Positions 57,227-64,000 of a DNA stretch of 64,000 nucleotides are shown here, one piece after another. The DNA lies in the NCBI GenBank assembly GCA_963792785.1, contig CAWBXO010000002.1, positions 372,001 to 436,000 of the forward strand. The letters are read 5' to 3'. The notes under the pieces are model-generated. The model was given only the letters and a program-made list of their open reading frames with translations, was not told the origin of the DNA and did no database searches. The position numbers and the translations under genes are program-made. Origin of the DNA: CAWIMX01 sp963792785. GTDB taxonomy: Bacteria; Acidobacteriota; Vicinamibacteria; Vicinamibacterales; CAVVIG01. Numbering within the stretch: the stretch's first letter is position 1; each line of letters starts with the position of its first letter.

Positions 57227-58125
57227 CGCCCCCTCGCCGCGCCTACCTCGCCTTCCTCGCGATTTGTGTCGTCTGGAGCACGACCTACCTGGCGATCCGC
57301 ATCGCGCTCGAGACCGTGCCGCCGTTCGCGATCGGCGGGCTCCGCTGGACCACGGGCGGCGCGGTGCTCATCCTCGTGCTTCGCGCGCGCGGCGAGCGCA
57401 CGCCGCCGGTGCGCGCGTGGGGCCTGCTCGCGGCCTACGGCGCGCTGCTGATCGTGATCGCGAATGGCGGCGTGATGATCGCGGAGCAGACGGTGCCGAG
57501 CGGGCTGGCCGCGGTGCTCGCGGCCGCGTCGCCGTTCTGGATGGTCGGTATCGACGCCGCCATGCCGCGCGGCGAGCGGCTCACCGGCCGGCGCGTCGCG
57601 GGCCTGCTCGTGGGTTTCTCGGGCGTCGCGCTGCTCGTCTGGCCGGAGATCGCCCGCGGCGGTCGGGGCTTCCCGACGGGGCTGCTGGCGACGCAAATCG
57701 CCTGCGCCGGGTGGGCCACCGGCTCGATGCTGTCGCGGCGGCGCGGCCACGACACCGCGCCGGACGAGAACGTGCTCATGACGGCGGCGTTCGAGATGCT
57801 GTTCGGCGGGCTGCTCTTCGCGGCGCTCGGCCTCGTCACCGGGCAGTGGCACGCGCTGCGCCTCACGCCGCGCACGCTCGGCGCGGTGGCGTACCTCGCA
57901 GCGGCTGGCTCGATCCTCGGCTTCAGCGCGTACGCCTACGCGCTCAAGCACTTGCCGGTGTCGACGGTGTCGCTCTACGCGTACGTGAATCCGGTGCTGG
58001 CGATGATCCTCGGGTCACTGATTCTGGGCGAGCCCTTCACGCCGCGCATCGCGGTCGCCGCGGCCGTCGTGCTGACGGGGATGGCGATCGTGCGCACGTC
58101 AACGGCACGCGTCAAAAAGATTTGA
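57223..58125 (+). CDS. EamA/DMT-family transporter
   Basis: A 300-residue inner-membrane protein with about ten helices arranged as two EamA repeats: AYLAFLAICVVWSTTYLAIR, VRAWGLLAAYGALLIVIANG and LAAVLAAASPFWMVGIDAAM in the first half; GLLATQIACAGWATGSMLS, AVAYLAAAGSILGFSAYAYA and YVNPVLAMILGSLILGEPFT in the second. The GTG start at 57223 overlaps the diguanylate cyclase stop (GTGA), suggesting coupling. The substrate is unknown (the family exports amino acids, metabolites or drugs). It is convergent with the fabZ-like gene across a hairpin repeat. Confidence 0.88.
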   Translation: MTPPRRAYLAFLAICVVWSTTYLAIRIALETVPPFAIGGLRWTTGGAVLILVLRARGERTPPVRAWGLLAAYGALLIVIANGGVMIAEQTVPSGLAAVLAAASPFWMVGIDAAMPRGERLTGRRVAGLLVGFSGVALLVWPEIARGGRGFPTGLLATQIACAGWATGSMLSRRRGHDTAPDENVLMTAAFEMLFGGLLFAALGLVTGQWHALRLTPRTLGAVAYLAAAGSILGFSAYAYALKHLPVSTVSLYAYVNPVLAMILGSLILGEPFTPRIAVAAAVVLTGMAIVRTSTARVKKI

Positions 58126-58227
58126 TCACGAAAGGCGCCACGAAGGCACGAAGATACGAAGGCTGCCCTTCATGGCACGAAGAAGAATTGTTCTTCTTCG
58201 TGTCTTCGTGGTTGCCTTTTCGTGATC
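58124..58227. repeat. Full-length CACGAAGGCACGAAG hairpin repeat
   Basis: GATCACGAAAGGC at the left end pairs with GCCTTTTCGTGATC at the right; CACGAAGGCACGAAGA pairs with TCTTCGTGTCTTCGTGG; the centre is AAGAAGAATTGTTCTTCTT. Total arm length is about 50 bp. It lies between convergent genes, so it could serve as a bidirectional terminator. It is the cleanest member of the repeat family in this window. Confidence 0.8.
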
Positions 58228-58245
58228 AGGATCGCGGCGTGACGG

Positions 58246-58698
58246 TCAGTCGGTCTTGGCGGTTTCGAGGGCGAAGGTCATCGTGCCTTCGACGACGATC
58301 TGGCCGTTGACGCGGGCGATGCCCTTGAGCAGGCCCATGCGGCTGCGGAGGCGGAGGACGGTGGCTTCGATCTCGACGACGTCGCCGGGGCGGACCGGGC
58401 GGCGGTAGCGGACCTTCTTGATGCCCATGAAGTAGGGCAGGCGCTGGTGGTTTTCCGGCTTGGCGAGAATCAGGACCGCCCCGACCTGGGCGATGGCCTC
58501 GGTGAGGATGGTCGGGGGCAGCGCGGGGGGGCCGCCGCCCGCATACGACAGGTACCGCTCGTTGAGCGAGACGTTCTTGATGCCCACGATCCGCTTGTCG
58601 ACCTCGAATTCCGTGATCCGGTCCACCAGGAGGAACGGGTAGCGGTGGGGCAGGATCTGTTCGATGGCGGCGTGGTCGAGGGGCAGTGTCAGTTCCAT
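58246..58698 (-). CDS. FabZ-like hotdog protein lacking the GHFPG active-site segment
   Basis: A 150-residue protein. PHRYPFLLVDRITEFEVDKR at residues 16-35 and RPVRPGDVVEIEATVLR in the C-terminal half are characteristic of 3-hydroxyacyl-ACP dehydratase FabZ. Where FabZ has QGHFPGxPxxPG, with the catalytic His, this protein has YAGGGPPALPPT; the following Glu is kept in TEAIAQVG. No other reading frame restores HFP. It may be a non-dehydrating or differently active hotdog enzyme acting on acyl-ACP or acyl-CoA. ATG 58698 fits. It is divergent from the PP2C gene. Confidence 0.78.
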   Translation of the reverse strand: MELTLPLDHAAIEQILPHRYPFLLVDRITEFEVDKRIVGIKNVSLNERYLSYAGGGPPALPPTILTEAIAQVGAVLILAKPENHQRLPYFMGIKKVRYRRPVRPGDVVEIEATVLRLRSRMGLLKGIARVNGQIVVEGTMTFALETAKTD

Positions 58699-58711
58699 GG
58701 GGCGGAACCAG

Positions 58712-58717
58712 TATACT
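58712..58717 (+). promoter_or_regulatory. Candidate -10 element for the PP2C gene
   Basis: TATACT is 12 nt upstream of the GTG start (58730) and 3 nt from an alternative TTG (58721), in the gap divergent to the FabZ-like gene. No clear -35. Confidence 0.4.
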
Positions 58718-58729
58718 TTTTTGGTAGCC

Positions 58730-60529
58730 GTGGCTGATACACCCGCTCCGCCGCCCCCCGTTTCGGCGATCACGCTCCAGGGTCCCACCCGCGCGCGCGA
58801 ACTCGTGCTCACGCTGTTCGAGCTGGGGCGCGAGGTGACGTCAGTGCTCGACCTCGACGAGCTGCTCGCGAAGATTCCGCAGCTCATCGCGCGGATCACC
58901 AAGTTCCAGGCGTTCGCCGTGTACCTGCTCGATCCGGCGGCCGACGAGCTGTCGATCGCGTACTCGGTGGGGTATCCCGACGCGATCGCGAAGTCGCTGC
59001 GGCTGAAAGTGGGGACGGGCCTGGTCGGCACGGCCGCGTCGGAAGGCAAGCCCGTGCTCGTGAACGACGTGCGGTCGGATCCGCGCTACGTGGAGGCCGT
59101 GCCCGGGTCGGCGGCCGAGCTCGTGGTGCCGCTGCGCCGCAAGGGCCGCGTGATCGGCGCGCTCAACCTGCTCGCCGACACGGTCGGCCAGTTCACCGAC
59201 GTGGACGAGGCGATGCTGCGCCAGTTCGGCGCGCACGTGGCGGTCGCGATCGAGAACGCGCGGCTGTTCGAGCACGAGCGCGAGTACACCTCGACGCTCG
59301 AAACCCTCTCCGAGATCGCGCGCGAGTTCGGCGCCATCCTCGATCTCGACGAGCTGCTCAAGAAGATCGCGACGCTCACGCGGCGGCTCATCGACTACCG
59401 TACGTTCGGCATCCTGCTCCTGAACGCCGCGGGCACCGAGCTCGAGATGAAGGTGGCGGTCCGCTACGGCGATCTGGTGGGCCTGCCGCGGATGAAGCTC
59501 GGGTGCGGCCTCGTGGGGCAGGCCGCGCTCGAGAAGGTGCCGATCGTCGTGCCCGACGTGTCGGCCAATCCGCGCTATGTGAAGCTCGTCGAGGACGCGC
59601 GGTCGGAGCTGGTGATCCCGCTGCTCGTGCAGGATCGGTGCATCGGCGTCTTCGACCTCGAGAGCCCCGAGCTCGACGCGTTCAGCAAGCGCCACGTCGA
59701 GATCCTCACGCTGCTGGCCAGCCAGGCGGCGGTCGCGATCGAGAACGCGCGCCTGTACGAGACGATTCGCGCGAACGAGGTGCGGCTCGACAAGGAAGTG
59801 CGGTTCGCGCAGCGCGTGCAGGCGGCCCTGCTGCCGGCCGAGCTGCCCAAGCGCATGAAGGGCGTCGACGTGGCCGCGCGCTTCGCGCCGGCGCGCGAGC
59901 TGGGCGGCGACCTGTACGACTTCCTCACGCCGGAGGCGAACGGGCTGATCGTGGCCGTCGGCGACGTGTCGGGCAAGGGCGTGCCCGCGGCGCTCTACAG
60001 CGCCTTCGTTGGCGAGCTGGTGCGGTCGCGCACGTTCCGCCGGCGCTACACGCTGGAGCGGTCGAGCCCGTCGGGCGTGCTGCTGTCGATGAACACGATC
60101 CTCCACGGGCGCCAGCTCGAGGAGTACTACTGCACGCTCTGCTACGCGGCGTTCGACTTCAAGCGGCGCGGCGTGATCATCGCGAACTCGGGGCTGCCGT
60201 ATCCGATCCGCGTGAGCGGCGACACCATCCATCAGGTCGAGCTGCCCGGCGTGCCGCTCGGGTCGTTCCCCGGCTCCACCTACGACGAGGCGGCGTTCGA
60301 GCTCCACGCCGGCGACGTGTTCGTGTTCTGCACGGACGGCGTGTTCGAGGCGGCGGATCCGGCCGGGCACGAGTTCGGCGCGACGCGGCTGGTCGACGCC
60401 GTCCGCGCCTCCCGCGCCGGCACGGCCCAGGAGATCGTCGAGAGCATCGTGTCGGCCGTCGAGGCGTTCCGCCAAGGGACGCCGCCGAACGATGATATGA
60501 CGGCGGTTGCAGTCAAAATAACGGCCTAG
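58730..60529 (+). CDS. GAF-GAF-PP2C serine phosphatase (SpoIIE/RsbU type)
   Basis: A 599-residue cytoplasmic protein. Two GAF domains (about 25-180 and 190-350) show the repeated pattern LDLDELLAKIPQLIARITKF and LDLDELLKKIATLTRRLIDY, with KVGTGLVGTAASEGKPVLVN and KLGCGLVGQAALEKVPIVVP. A coiled linker NEVRLDKEVRFAQRVQAALL leads to the phosphatase with ARELGGDLYDFL, VGDVSGKGVPAALYSAFVGE, FVFCTDGVFEAADPAGHEFG and GTPPNDDMTAVAV, the metal-binding Asp set. Such proteins dephosphorylate anti-sigma antagonists. No antagonist/anti-sigma pair is adjacent, but the FliA-type sigma lies 5 kb away. The frame is intact. Confidence 0.92.
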   Translation: MADTPAPPPPVSAITLQGPTRARELVLTLFELGREVTSVLDLDELLAKIPQLIARITKFQAFAVYLLDPAADELSIAYSVGYPDAIAKSLRLKVGTGLVGTAASEGKPVLVNDVRSDPRYVEAVPGSAAELVVPLRRKGRVIGALNLLADTVGQFTDVDEAMLRQFGAHVAVAIENARLFEHEREYTSTLETLSEIAREFGAILDLDELLKKIATLTRRLIDYRTFGILLLNAAGTELEMKVAVRYGDLVGLPRMKLGCGLVGQAALEKVPIVVPDVSANPRYVKLVEDARSELVIPLLVQDRCIGVFDLESPELDAFSKRHVEILTLLASQAAVAIENARLYETIRANEVRLDKEVRFAQRVQAALLPAELPKRMKGVDVAARFAPARELGGDLYDFLTPEANGLIVAVGDVSGKGVPAALYSAFVGELVRSRTFRRRYTLERSSPSGVLLSMNTILHGRQLEEYYCTLCYAAFDFKRRGVIIANSGLPYPIRVSGDTIHQVELPGVPLGSFPGSTYDEAAFELHAGDVFVFCTDGVFEAADPAGHEFGATRLVDAVRASRAGTAQEIVESIVSAVEAFRQGTPPNDDMTAVAVKITA

Positions 60530-60571
60530 AGAGGTTCGGGGCGCGGGGTTCGGGGTTCTCCAGGACAGTGG

Positions 60572-60602
60572 GCGTCCGCGGTGGGGGACAACGGGCGGAC
60601 GC
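60572..60602. terminator. Inverted repeat downstream of the PP2C gene
   Basis: GCGTCCGC at 60572-60579 pairs with GCGGACGC at 60595-60602 across a 15 nt loop. There is no T tract, so Rho-independent termination is uncertain. The rest of 60530-60769 shows GGGGTTCGGGG-like short repeats and no gene. Confidence 0.35.
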
Positions 60603-60769
60603 GGAGCGTTGAAAGCCTGAGATTCCCGCCGATTCTTCGCGGGCACGGAACTTGATACCTGGGAGAGCGGGTCGCGCCGGGCCACCGGGATGCGTAACTC
60701 AGGCAGGCGCTGGCATCGCCGTATTCCGGTTCACCATCGCGGCACGCGCGCGGCCCACCTTCAGACCTC

Positions 60770-62110
60770 CTAGTAGATGCCGAGGTACCGCTCGGTCTCC
60801 CACGGCGAGACGTGCTTGATGTAGTCCAGCCACTCCTCGCGCTTCGCGGCGAGGAAATGCTCGAAGAGGTGGTCGCCGAGCGTCTGGCGCACCAGCGCGT
60901 CTTTCTCGAGCTCGTCGAGGGCCTCGCTCAGGTTGCCGGGCAGCTCGTCGATCCGCAGGTGCCGCCGCTCGCGGTGGCTCATTGTGAAGATGTTCTTGTT
61001 GATCGGCGGGCCGGGATCGGTCTTTTTCTCGATGCCGTCGAGCCCCGCCCGCAGCATCACGGCGAGGGCGAGGTACGGGTTGCAGGACGGGTCCGGCATG
61101 CGCAGCTCGATCCGCGTGGCGCCGCCGCGGCCGGCCGGCACGCGGACCAGCGGGCTCCGGTTCTTCTCCGACCACGCGATGTTGGTCGGCGCCTCGTAGC
61201 CGGGCACGAGCCGCTTGTACGAGTTCACGAGGGGGTTTGTGATCGCGCAGAACCCCTTGGCGTGCCGCAGCACCCCGCCGATGTAGTGCAGGCACACACG
61301 GCTCAACTGCATGTCCGCTTTCGGGTCGAAGAACACGTTCGTGTTGTTCGCGTAGAGCGACATGTGCGTGTGCATGCCCGATCCGTTGATCCCGTAGATC
61401 GGCTTGGGCATGAACGTCGCGTGCAGGCCGTTGCGGACGGCGACGTTCTTCACGACGAACCGGAACGTGCTGATGTTGTCGGCCGTCGTCAGCACGTCGT
61501 CGTAGCGGAAGTCGATCTCGTGCTGCCCCGGCGCGACCTCGTGGTGCGCCGCCTCGACGTGAAAGCCCATCGCCTCGAGCGCCAGGACGATCTCGCGGCG
61601 GACGTCCTCGCCCTGGTCAACCGGGCTCAAGTCGAAGTAGCTGGCGGCGTCGTGGGTCTCGAGCGTGGGCTGGCCGTCCTTCAGCGGGAACAGGAAGAAC
61701 TCGGCTTCCGGCCCGGCCTTCATGGTGTAGCCGCGATCGGCCGCGAGCGCGATCACGCGCTTGAGGGCCGTGCGCGGGCAGCCGGCGAAGGGCGTGCCGT
61801 CGGGCGTGTAGATGTCGCAGATCAGCCGCCCGACACGCTCGCCGCCGGGCCCGGCCCAGGGAAACACGCGGAACGTGGACGGGTCGGGCTTGAGGTACAT
61901 GTCCGACTCTTCGATCCGGACGAAGCCCTCGATCGAGGAGCCGTCGAACATGATCTTGCCGTCGAGCGCCTCCTCGAACTGGCGATCCGGAATTTCCACG
62001 TTCTTGATCGTGCCGAGGATGTCGGTGAACTGCAGGCGCATGAACTTCACGCGCTCGCGTTCGGTGCGCGCGAGGATCTGCGCCTTCACGTCGCGGGAGG
62101 CCTTGGCCAT
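60770..62110 (-). CDS. glnA: Type I glutamine synthetase
   Basis: A 446-residue enzyme that makes glutamine from glutamate, ammonia and ATP. ATG 62110 gives MAKASRDVKAQILARTERER. Landmarks are MFDGSSIEGFVRIEESDMYL, AGPEAEFFLF, AHHEVAPGQHEIDFRYDDVL, KPIYGINGSGMHTHMSLYAN and GRGGATRIELRMPDPSCNPY then LALAVMLRAGLDGIEKK. The length and the lack of the longer beta-type region suggest GSI-alpha, usually controlled by feedback rather than adenylylation; the tyrosine loop of the beta type was not seen. The leader contains the large hairpin element at 62118-62335. The frame is intact. Confidence 0.95.
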   Translation of the reverse strand: MAKASRDVKAQILARTERERVKFMRLQFTDILGTIKNVEIPDRQFEEALDGKIMFDGSSIEGFVRIEESDMYLKPDPSTFRVFPWAGPGGERVGRLICDIYTPDGTPFAGCPRTALKRVIALAADRGYTMKAGPEAEFFLFPLKDGQPTLETHDAASYFDLSPVDQGEDVRREIVLALEAMGFHVEAAHHEVAPGQHEIDFRYDDVLTTADNISTFRFVVKNVAVRNGLHATFMPKPIYGINGSGMHTHMSLYANNTNVFFDPKADMQLSRVCLHYIGGVLRHAKGFCAITNPLVNSYKRLVPGYEAPTNIAWSEKNRSPLVRVPAGRGGATRIELRMPDPSCNPYLALAVMLRAGLDGIEKKTDPGPPINKNIFTMSHRERRHLRIDELPGNLSEALDELEKDALVRQTLGDHLFEHFLAAKREEWLDYIKHVSPWETERYLGIY

Positions 62111-62117
62111 GAGAGAG

Positions 62118-62335
62118 GATTTAACCACAGAGACACGGAGGCACGGAGGGTGCCCGCGTGTGCGCGACACGGGCCGCCGGAGGCGGCCATGGGAACGAAA
62201 AAACCGGACGCGCAAGACACCCTGAAACGAGAGTGTCTTGTGCGTCCGGCTTTTTCGTTCCCATGCCGGGCCTGCTTCGCAGGCCGGCCGTGTCGCGCGG
62301 GTTTCTCTGAGTCTCGGTGTCTCGGTGGTGCTATC
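62118..62335. repeat. Large nested inverted-repeat element upstream of glnA
   Basis: The inner arms (62189-62220 and 62233-62264) pair over about 32 bp with only a few mismatches: ATGGGAACGAAAAAACCGGA faces TCCGGCTTTTTCGTTCCCAT. Outside them GCGCGACACGGGCC (62163) pairs with GGCCGTGTCGCGC (62286-62298). Outermost ACCACAGAGACACGGAGGCA (62124) faces CTCGGTGTCTCGGTGGT (62313-62329). Each half also holds a small hairpin (GGCCGCCGGAGGCGGCC and GCCTGCTTCGCAGGC). It has the look of a MITE-like or REP-like element. No gene was found inside. Confidence 0.8.
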
Positions 62336-63506
62336 CGGCGGCGGCTTGGGCGTCGGCGGCGGGGCGGGCGTCGGCGGCGGCCTGGACGTCGGCGGCGGGG
62401 GGCGGACCGAGCACGGTCGCGAGGTGGGCCGCGACGAGGGCGGCCACGGCCTGGGTCTGATCGGATACTTCCGCGCCGCCCTTGATCTCGGCCGACAGGG
62501 CGCCGATGCATCCGTCGGCGGTGAGCACCGGCGCGACGATGGCGCCGACGGGGCCGCCGGACCTGGCCAGCACGATCTGCAGCTGGCCGGTGCGGTAGGC
62601 GGCGGCGGCGGCGTTGTCGGCGCCGCGCGGCACCGCCGGTAGCCGATCGAGCACGCCGTCCGGATAGCCATAGGCCAGCACGGCCTTCAGGTCGGCGCCA
62701 GCCGTGTCACCCATCCACACCATGACGCCGGAGGCTTCCATCAGATCGGCCGTTCTCGCCAGCAGGCGCTCGAGCTCGTCCACGTCGCGCACGCGGCCGT
62801 AGTCGGTGCACAGGCTCGCGACCTTCGTCATCGGCTGCGACACCGCCGCGGGGGGAGGCGCGAGGGTCCGCTTGGCGCCGGCGTCCGTCACCTCAACGGA
62901 GGCGTCGGCGGCGGCCGCGCCCGCCGGCAGGAGCAACAGCACGGCGAGCGCGCCGAGGACGCCGGCCACGCCCAGCGAGGCGATCTCGATGCGGCGGTTG
63001 CCGGCTTCGGCGGCGTCGAGCGACGCGCGCTCGGCGGTTCGCGCGCGCTCGACCGCGCGCACCGCCTCGACGGCGGTCTGCTCGCCCTCGGTGAAGACGA
63101 CGTCGCCGGCCATGAGGGGCTGCATGTTCTCGAGGTAGTCGCGCGCGCGGGAATCGACGGAGCGCAGATCGGCGATCGCGCCGGTTGCCTGGTCGACGGC
63201 GGCGATGGCGGCGGGCGCGGACGCGGCGCGGCGCAGCGTGGTGAGCCGCTCAGCCGTGGCGTCCATGGTGGCGGTGACCTTCGGCATCCAGAAGCCGACG
63301 CCCTGGCCGGTGGCGACGTAGGCCTGCAGGCCGACGCGCAGATCGGCCAGCGAGTCGGCGGCCTCGTTCGCCTGTTCGTCGAAGGCGCGGAACGCGTCGC
63401 GCGCGGCGGTAGTGCGGCCCTCGAGGACGACGAGCACGGCCGCGGCCGCGCCGATGGCGAGCCAGGCCGCTGCGCCGAAGACCAGTCGCGCCGCTCGTGA
63501 TCGCAT
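62331..63506 (-). CDS. Membrane sensor-like protein with GAF domain
   Basis: A 391-residue protein. The N-terminal helix (LVFGAAAWLAIGAAAAVLVV) and a second at about residues 175-195 (IEIASLGVAGVLGALAVLLL) enclose a mostly helical periplasmic region (FDEQANEAADSLADLRVGLQ, AASAPAAIAAVDQATGAIAD), like the four-helix sensors of chemoreceptors. A cytoplasmic GAF-like domain follows (DVDELERLLARTADLMEASG, VMVWMGDTAGADLKAVLAYG, APVLTADGCIGALSAEIKGG). The end is Ala/Pro low complexity. No output domain is present, so it probably works through a partner. ATG 63506 was used. It is upstream of glnA on the same strand. Confidence 0.72.
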   Translation of the reverse strand: MRSRAARLVFGAAAWLAIGAAAAVLVVLEGRTTAARDAFRAFDEQANEAADSLADLRVGLQAYVATGQGVGFWMPKVTATMDATAERLTTLRRAASAPAAIAAVDQATGAIADLRSVDSRARDYLENMQPLMAGDVVFTEGEQTAVEAVRAVERARTAERASLDAAEAGNRRIEIASLGVAGVLGALAVLLLLPAGAAAADASVEVTDAGAKRTLAPPPAAVSQPMTKVASLCTDYGRVRDVDELERLLARTADLMEASGVMVWMGDTAGADLKAVLAYGYPDGVLDRLPAVPRGADNAAAAAYRTGQLQIVLARSGGPVGAIVAPVLTADGCIGALSAEIKGGAEVSDQTQAVAALVAAHLATVLGPPPAADVQAAADARPAADAQAAAG

Positions 63507-63552
63507 GGGGTGCCTTAAACCGTCCGGGCGGTCAGAGTATCATATTCGCGCC

Positions 63553-64000
63553 GTGATTCTCCTCATCATCTTCCTCATCCTCGTGAACGCCGGCGCCGCC
63601 GCGGCGCAGGCACCTTCGGCCCCCGCGACCACCGCGCGCTGGCTCGATCTCCAGACGCTCTCGGTGAGCGTCCGGCACCGCCGTATCGTCACCAGCGCGG
63701 GCGTCGTCGCCAAGAACCAGCTGCAGGAGAAGACGCAGATCCGCGCGCGCCTGAAGCTCGACGGCGCGGCGAACTACACCGTGAACATCGGCGCGTTCTC
63801 GGGCGACGGATTCACCAGCAGCTGGAACAACACCGGCGCGGGCACGGGTGATTTCGTCGGCACGCACCTCGTGAAGCAGCTCTTCCTGGCGGCCAAGCCG
63901 GTCCAGGGACTCGAGATCCAGTACGGTGGCCTCTACGTCGAGAAAGGTGAGAGCTCGGAAATCACCTACTACGACGAGGACGCCTACCTCGTCGGCGAGC
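63553..64000 (+). CDS. Secreted/outer-membrane beta-rich protein, 3' end outside window
   Basis: The GTG at 63553 opens a frame that runs to the window edge (149 codons). MILLIIFLILVNAGAAAAQA is a signal peptide. The mature part is strand-rich: LDLQTLSVSVRHRRIVTSAG, KTQIRARLKLDGAANYTVNI, GAFSGDGFTSSWNNTGAGTG, QLFLAAKPVQGLEIQYGGLY. The alternating pattern suggests an outer-membrane barrel or porin-like protein, with GLYVEKGESSEITYYDEDAY near the edge. The family cannot be fixed without the rest. TATCAT at 63538-63543 is a possible -10. It is divergent from the GAF protein gene. Confidence 0.6.
   Translation, partial: MILLIIFLILVNAGAAAAQAPSAPATTARWLDLQTLSVSVRHRRIVTSAGVVAKNQLQEKTQIRARLKLDGAANYTVNIGAFSGDGFTSSWNNTGAGTGDFVGTHLVKQLFLAAKPVQGLEIQYGGLYVEKGESSEITYYDEDAYLVGE

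Noticed and set aside
60641..60656. Sigma54-like -24/-12 element (GGGCACG-N4-TTGAT) near glnA
   Set aside because: It points into the 3' end of glnA on the opposite strand and lacks the critical GC of the -12 element.
62160..62310. CRISPR array or Rho-independent terminator
   Set aside because: The repeats are inverted rather than regularly spaced direct repeats, and there is no T tract after the stem.

Overview
The window is about 64 kb of GC-rich bacterial chromosome spanning a replication origin. Gene order (gyrA-gyrB-dnaN-dnaA on the minus strand, then rpmH-rnpA-yidD-yidC-jag-mnmE-mnmG-rsmG-parA-parB on the plus strand), the DnaA-box clusters and a perfect parS palindrome all support this. 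The protein set (a two-part F-ATPase locus with only F1 genes here, a GSI-alpha-sized glutamine synthetase, a Dabb protein, a PCYCGC protein, GAF-PP2C and GGDEF regulators) and the many CACGAAGGCACGAAG / ACGGAGGCACGGAG-type intergenic repeats resemble Acidobacteriota, perhaps Vicinamibacteria. That assignment is inference; no rRNA or tRNA gene was recognised in the window.

Layout. 1-11.8 kb: serS (cut by the window edge), galU, a FmdB-type zinc ribbon protein, a DUF885 metallopeptidase, rsmI, a TPR protein, glmU, glmS, a UvrD/PcrA helicase and a small membrane-anchored protein. 11.7-19.7 kb: gyrA, gyrB, dnaN, dnaA and the two origin segments. 19.7-29.6 kb: the rpmH-to-parB arm, with an unusual LysR regulator wedged between mnmG and rsmG and parS inside the 3' end of rsmG. 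29.6-34.5 kb: atpH-A-G-D-C. 34.5-44 kb: a Wzm/Wzt O-antigen type exporter, a heptose-phosphate adenylyltransferase, mfd, a SurA-like PPIase, a NusG paralogue, a VanZ-like protein and a dihydrouridine synthase. 44-48.8 kb: a surface/exopolysaccharide-looking group (Asp-rich repeat lipoprotein, ATPase-dead sigma54-activator-like regulator, outer-membrane beta-barrel, HAD-like protein, GDP-fucose synthase family protein). 48.8-50.2 kb: three small minus-strand genes. 50.2-60.5 kb: a dense signalling region (NtrC-type regulator, excisionase-like HTH, a lone DHp-like protein, FliA/WhiG-type sigma factor, hybrid histidine kinase, GGDEF protein, GAF-GAF-PP2C phosphatase) interspersed with a transporter and a FabZ-like protein that lacks the active-site His. 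60.7-64 kb: glnA, a GAF membrane protein and the start of a secreted protein.

A striking property is that many housekeeping genes in the first 44 kb are split by single-base indels, whereas 45-64 kb shows essentially none. Where family conservation locates them, the indels sit at codon third positions or codon boundaries, usually as a four-base window holding two alternative third bases (for example xxGC or xxCG). I read this as consensus collapse of co-occurring strains rather than gene decay or programmed frameshifting, so split genes are annotated as single CDS over their full span. Strand orientation follows replication away from the origin on both arms near oriC. Several transcription units appear to have a -10 hexamer only 4-10 nt before the start codon, suggesting leaderless mRNAs.
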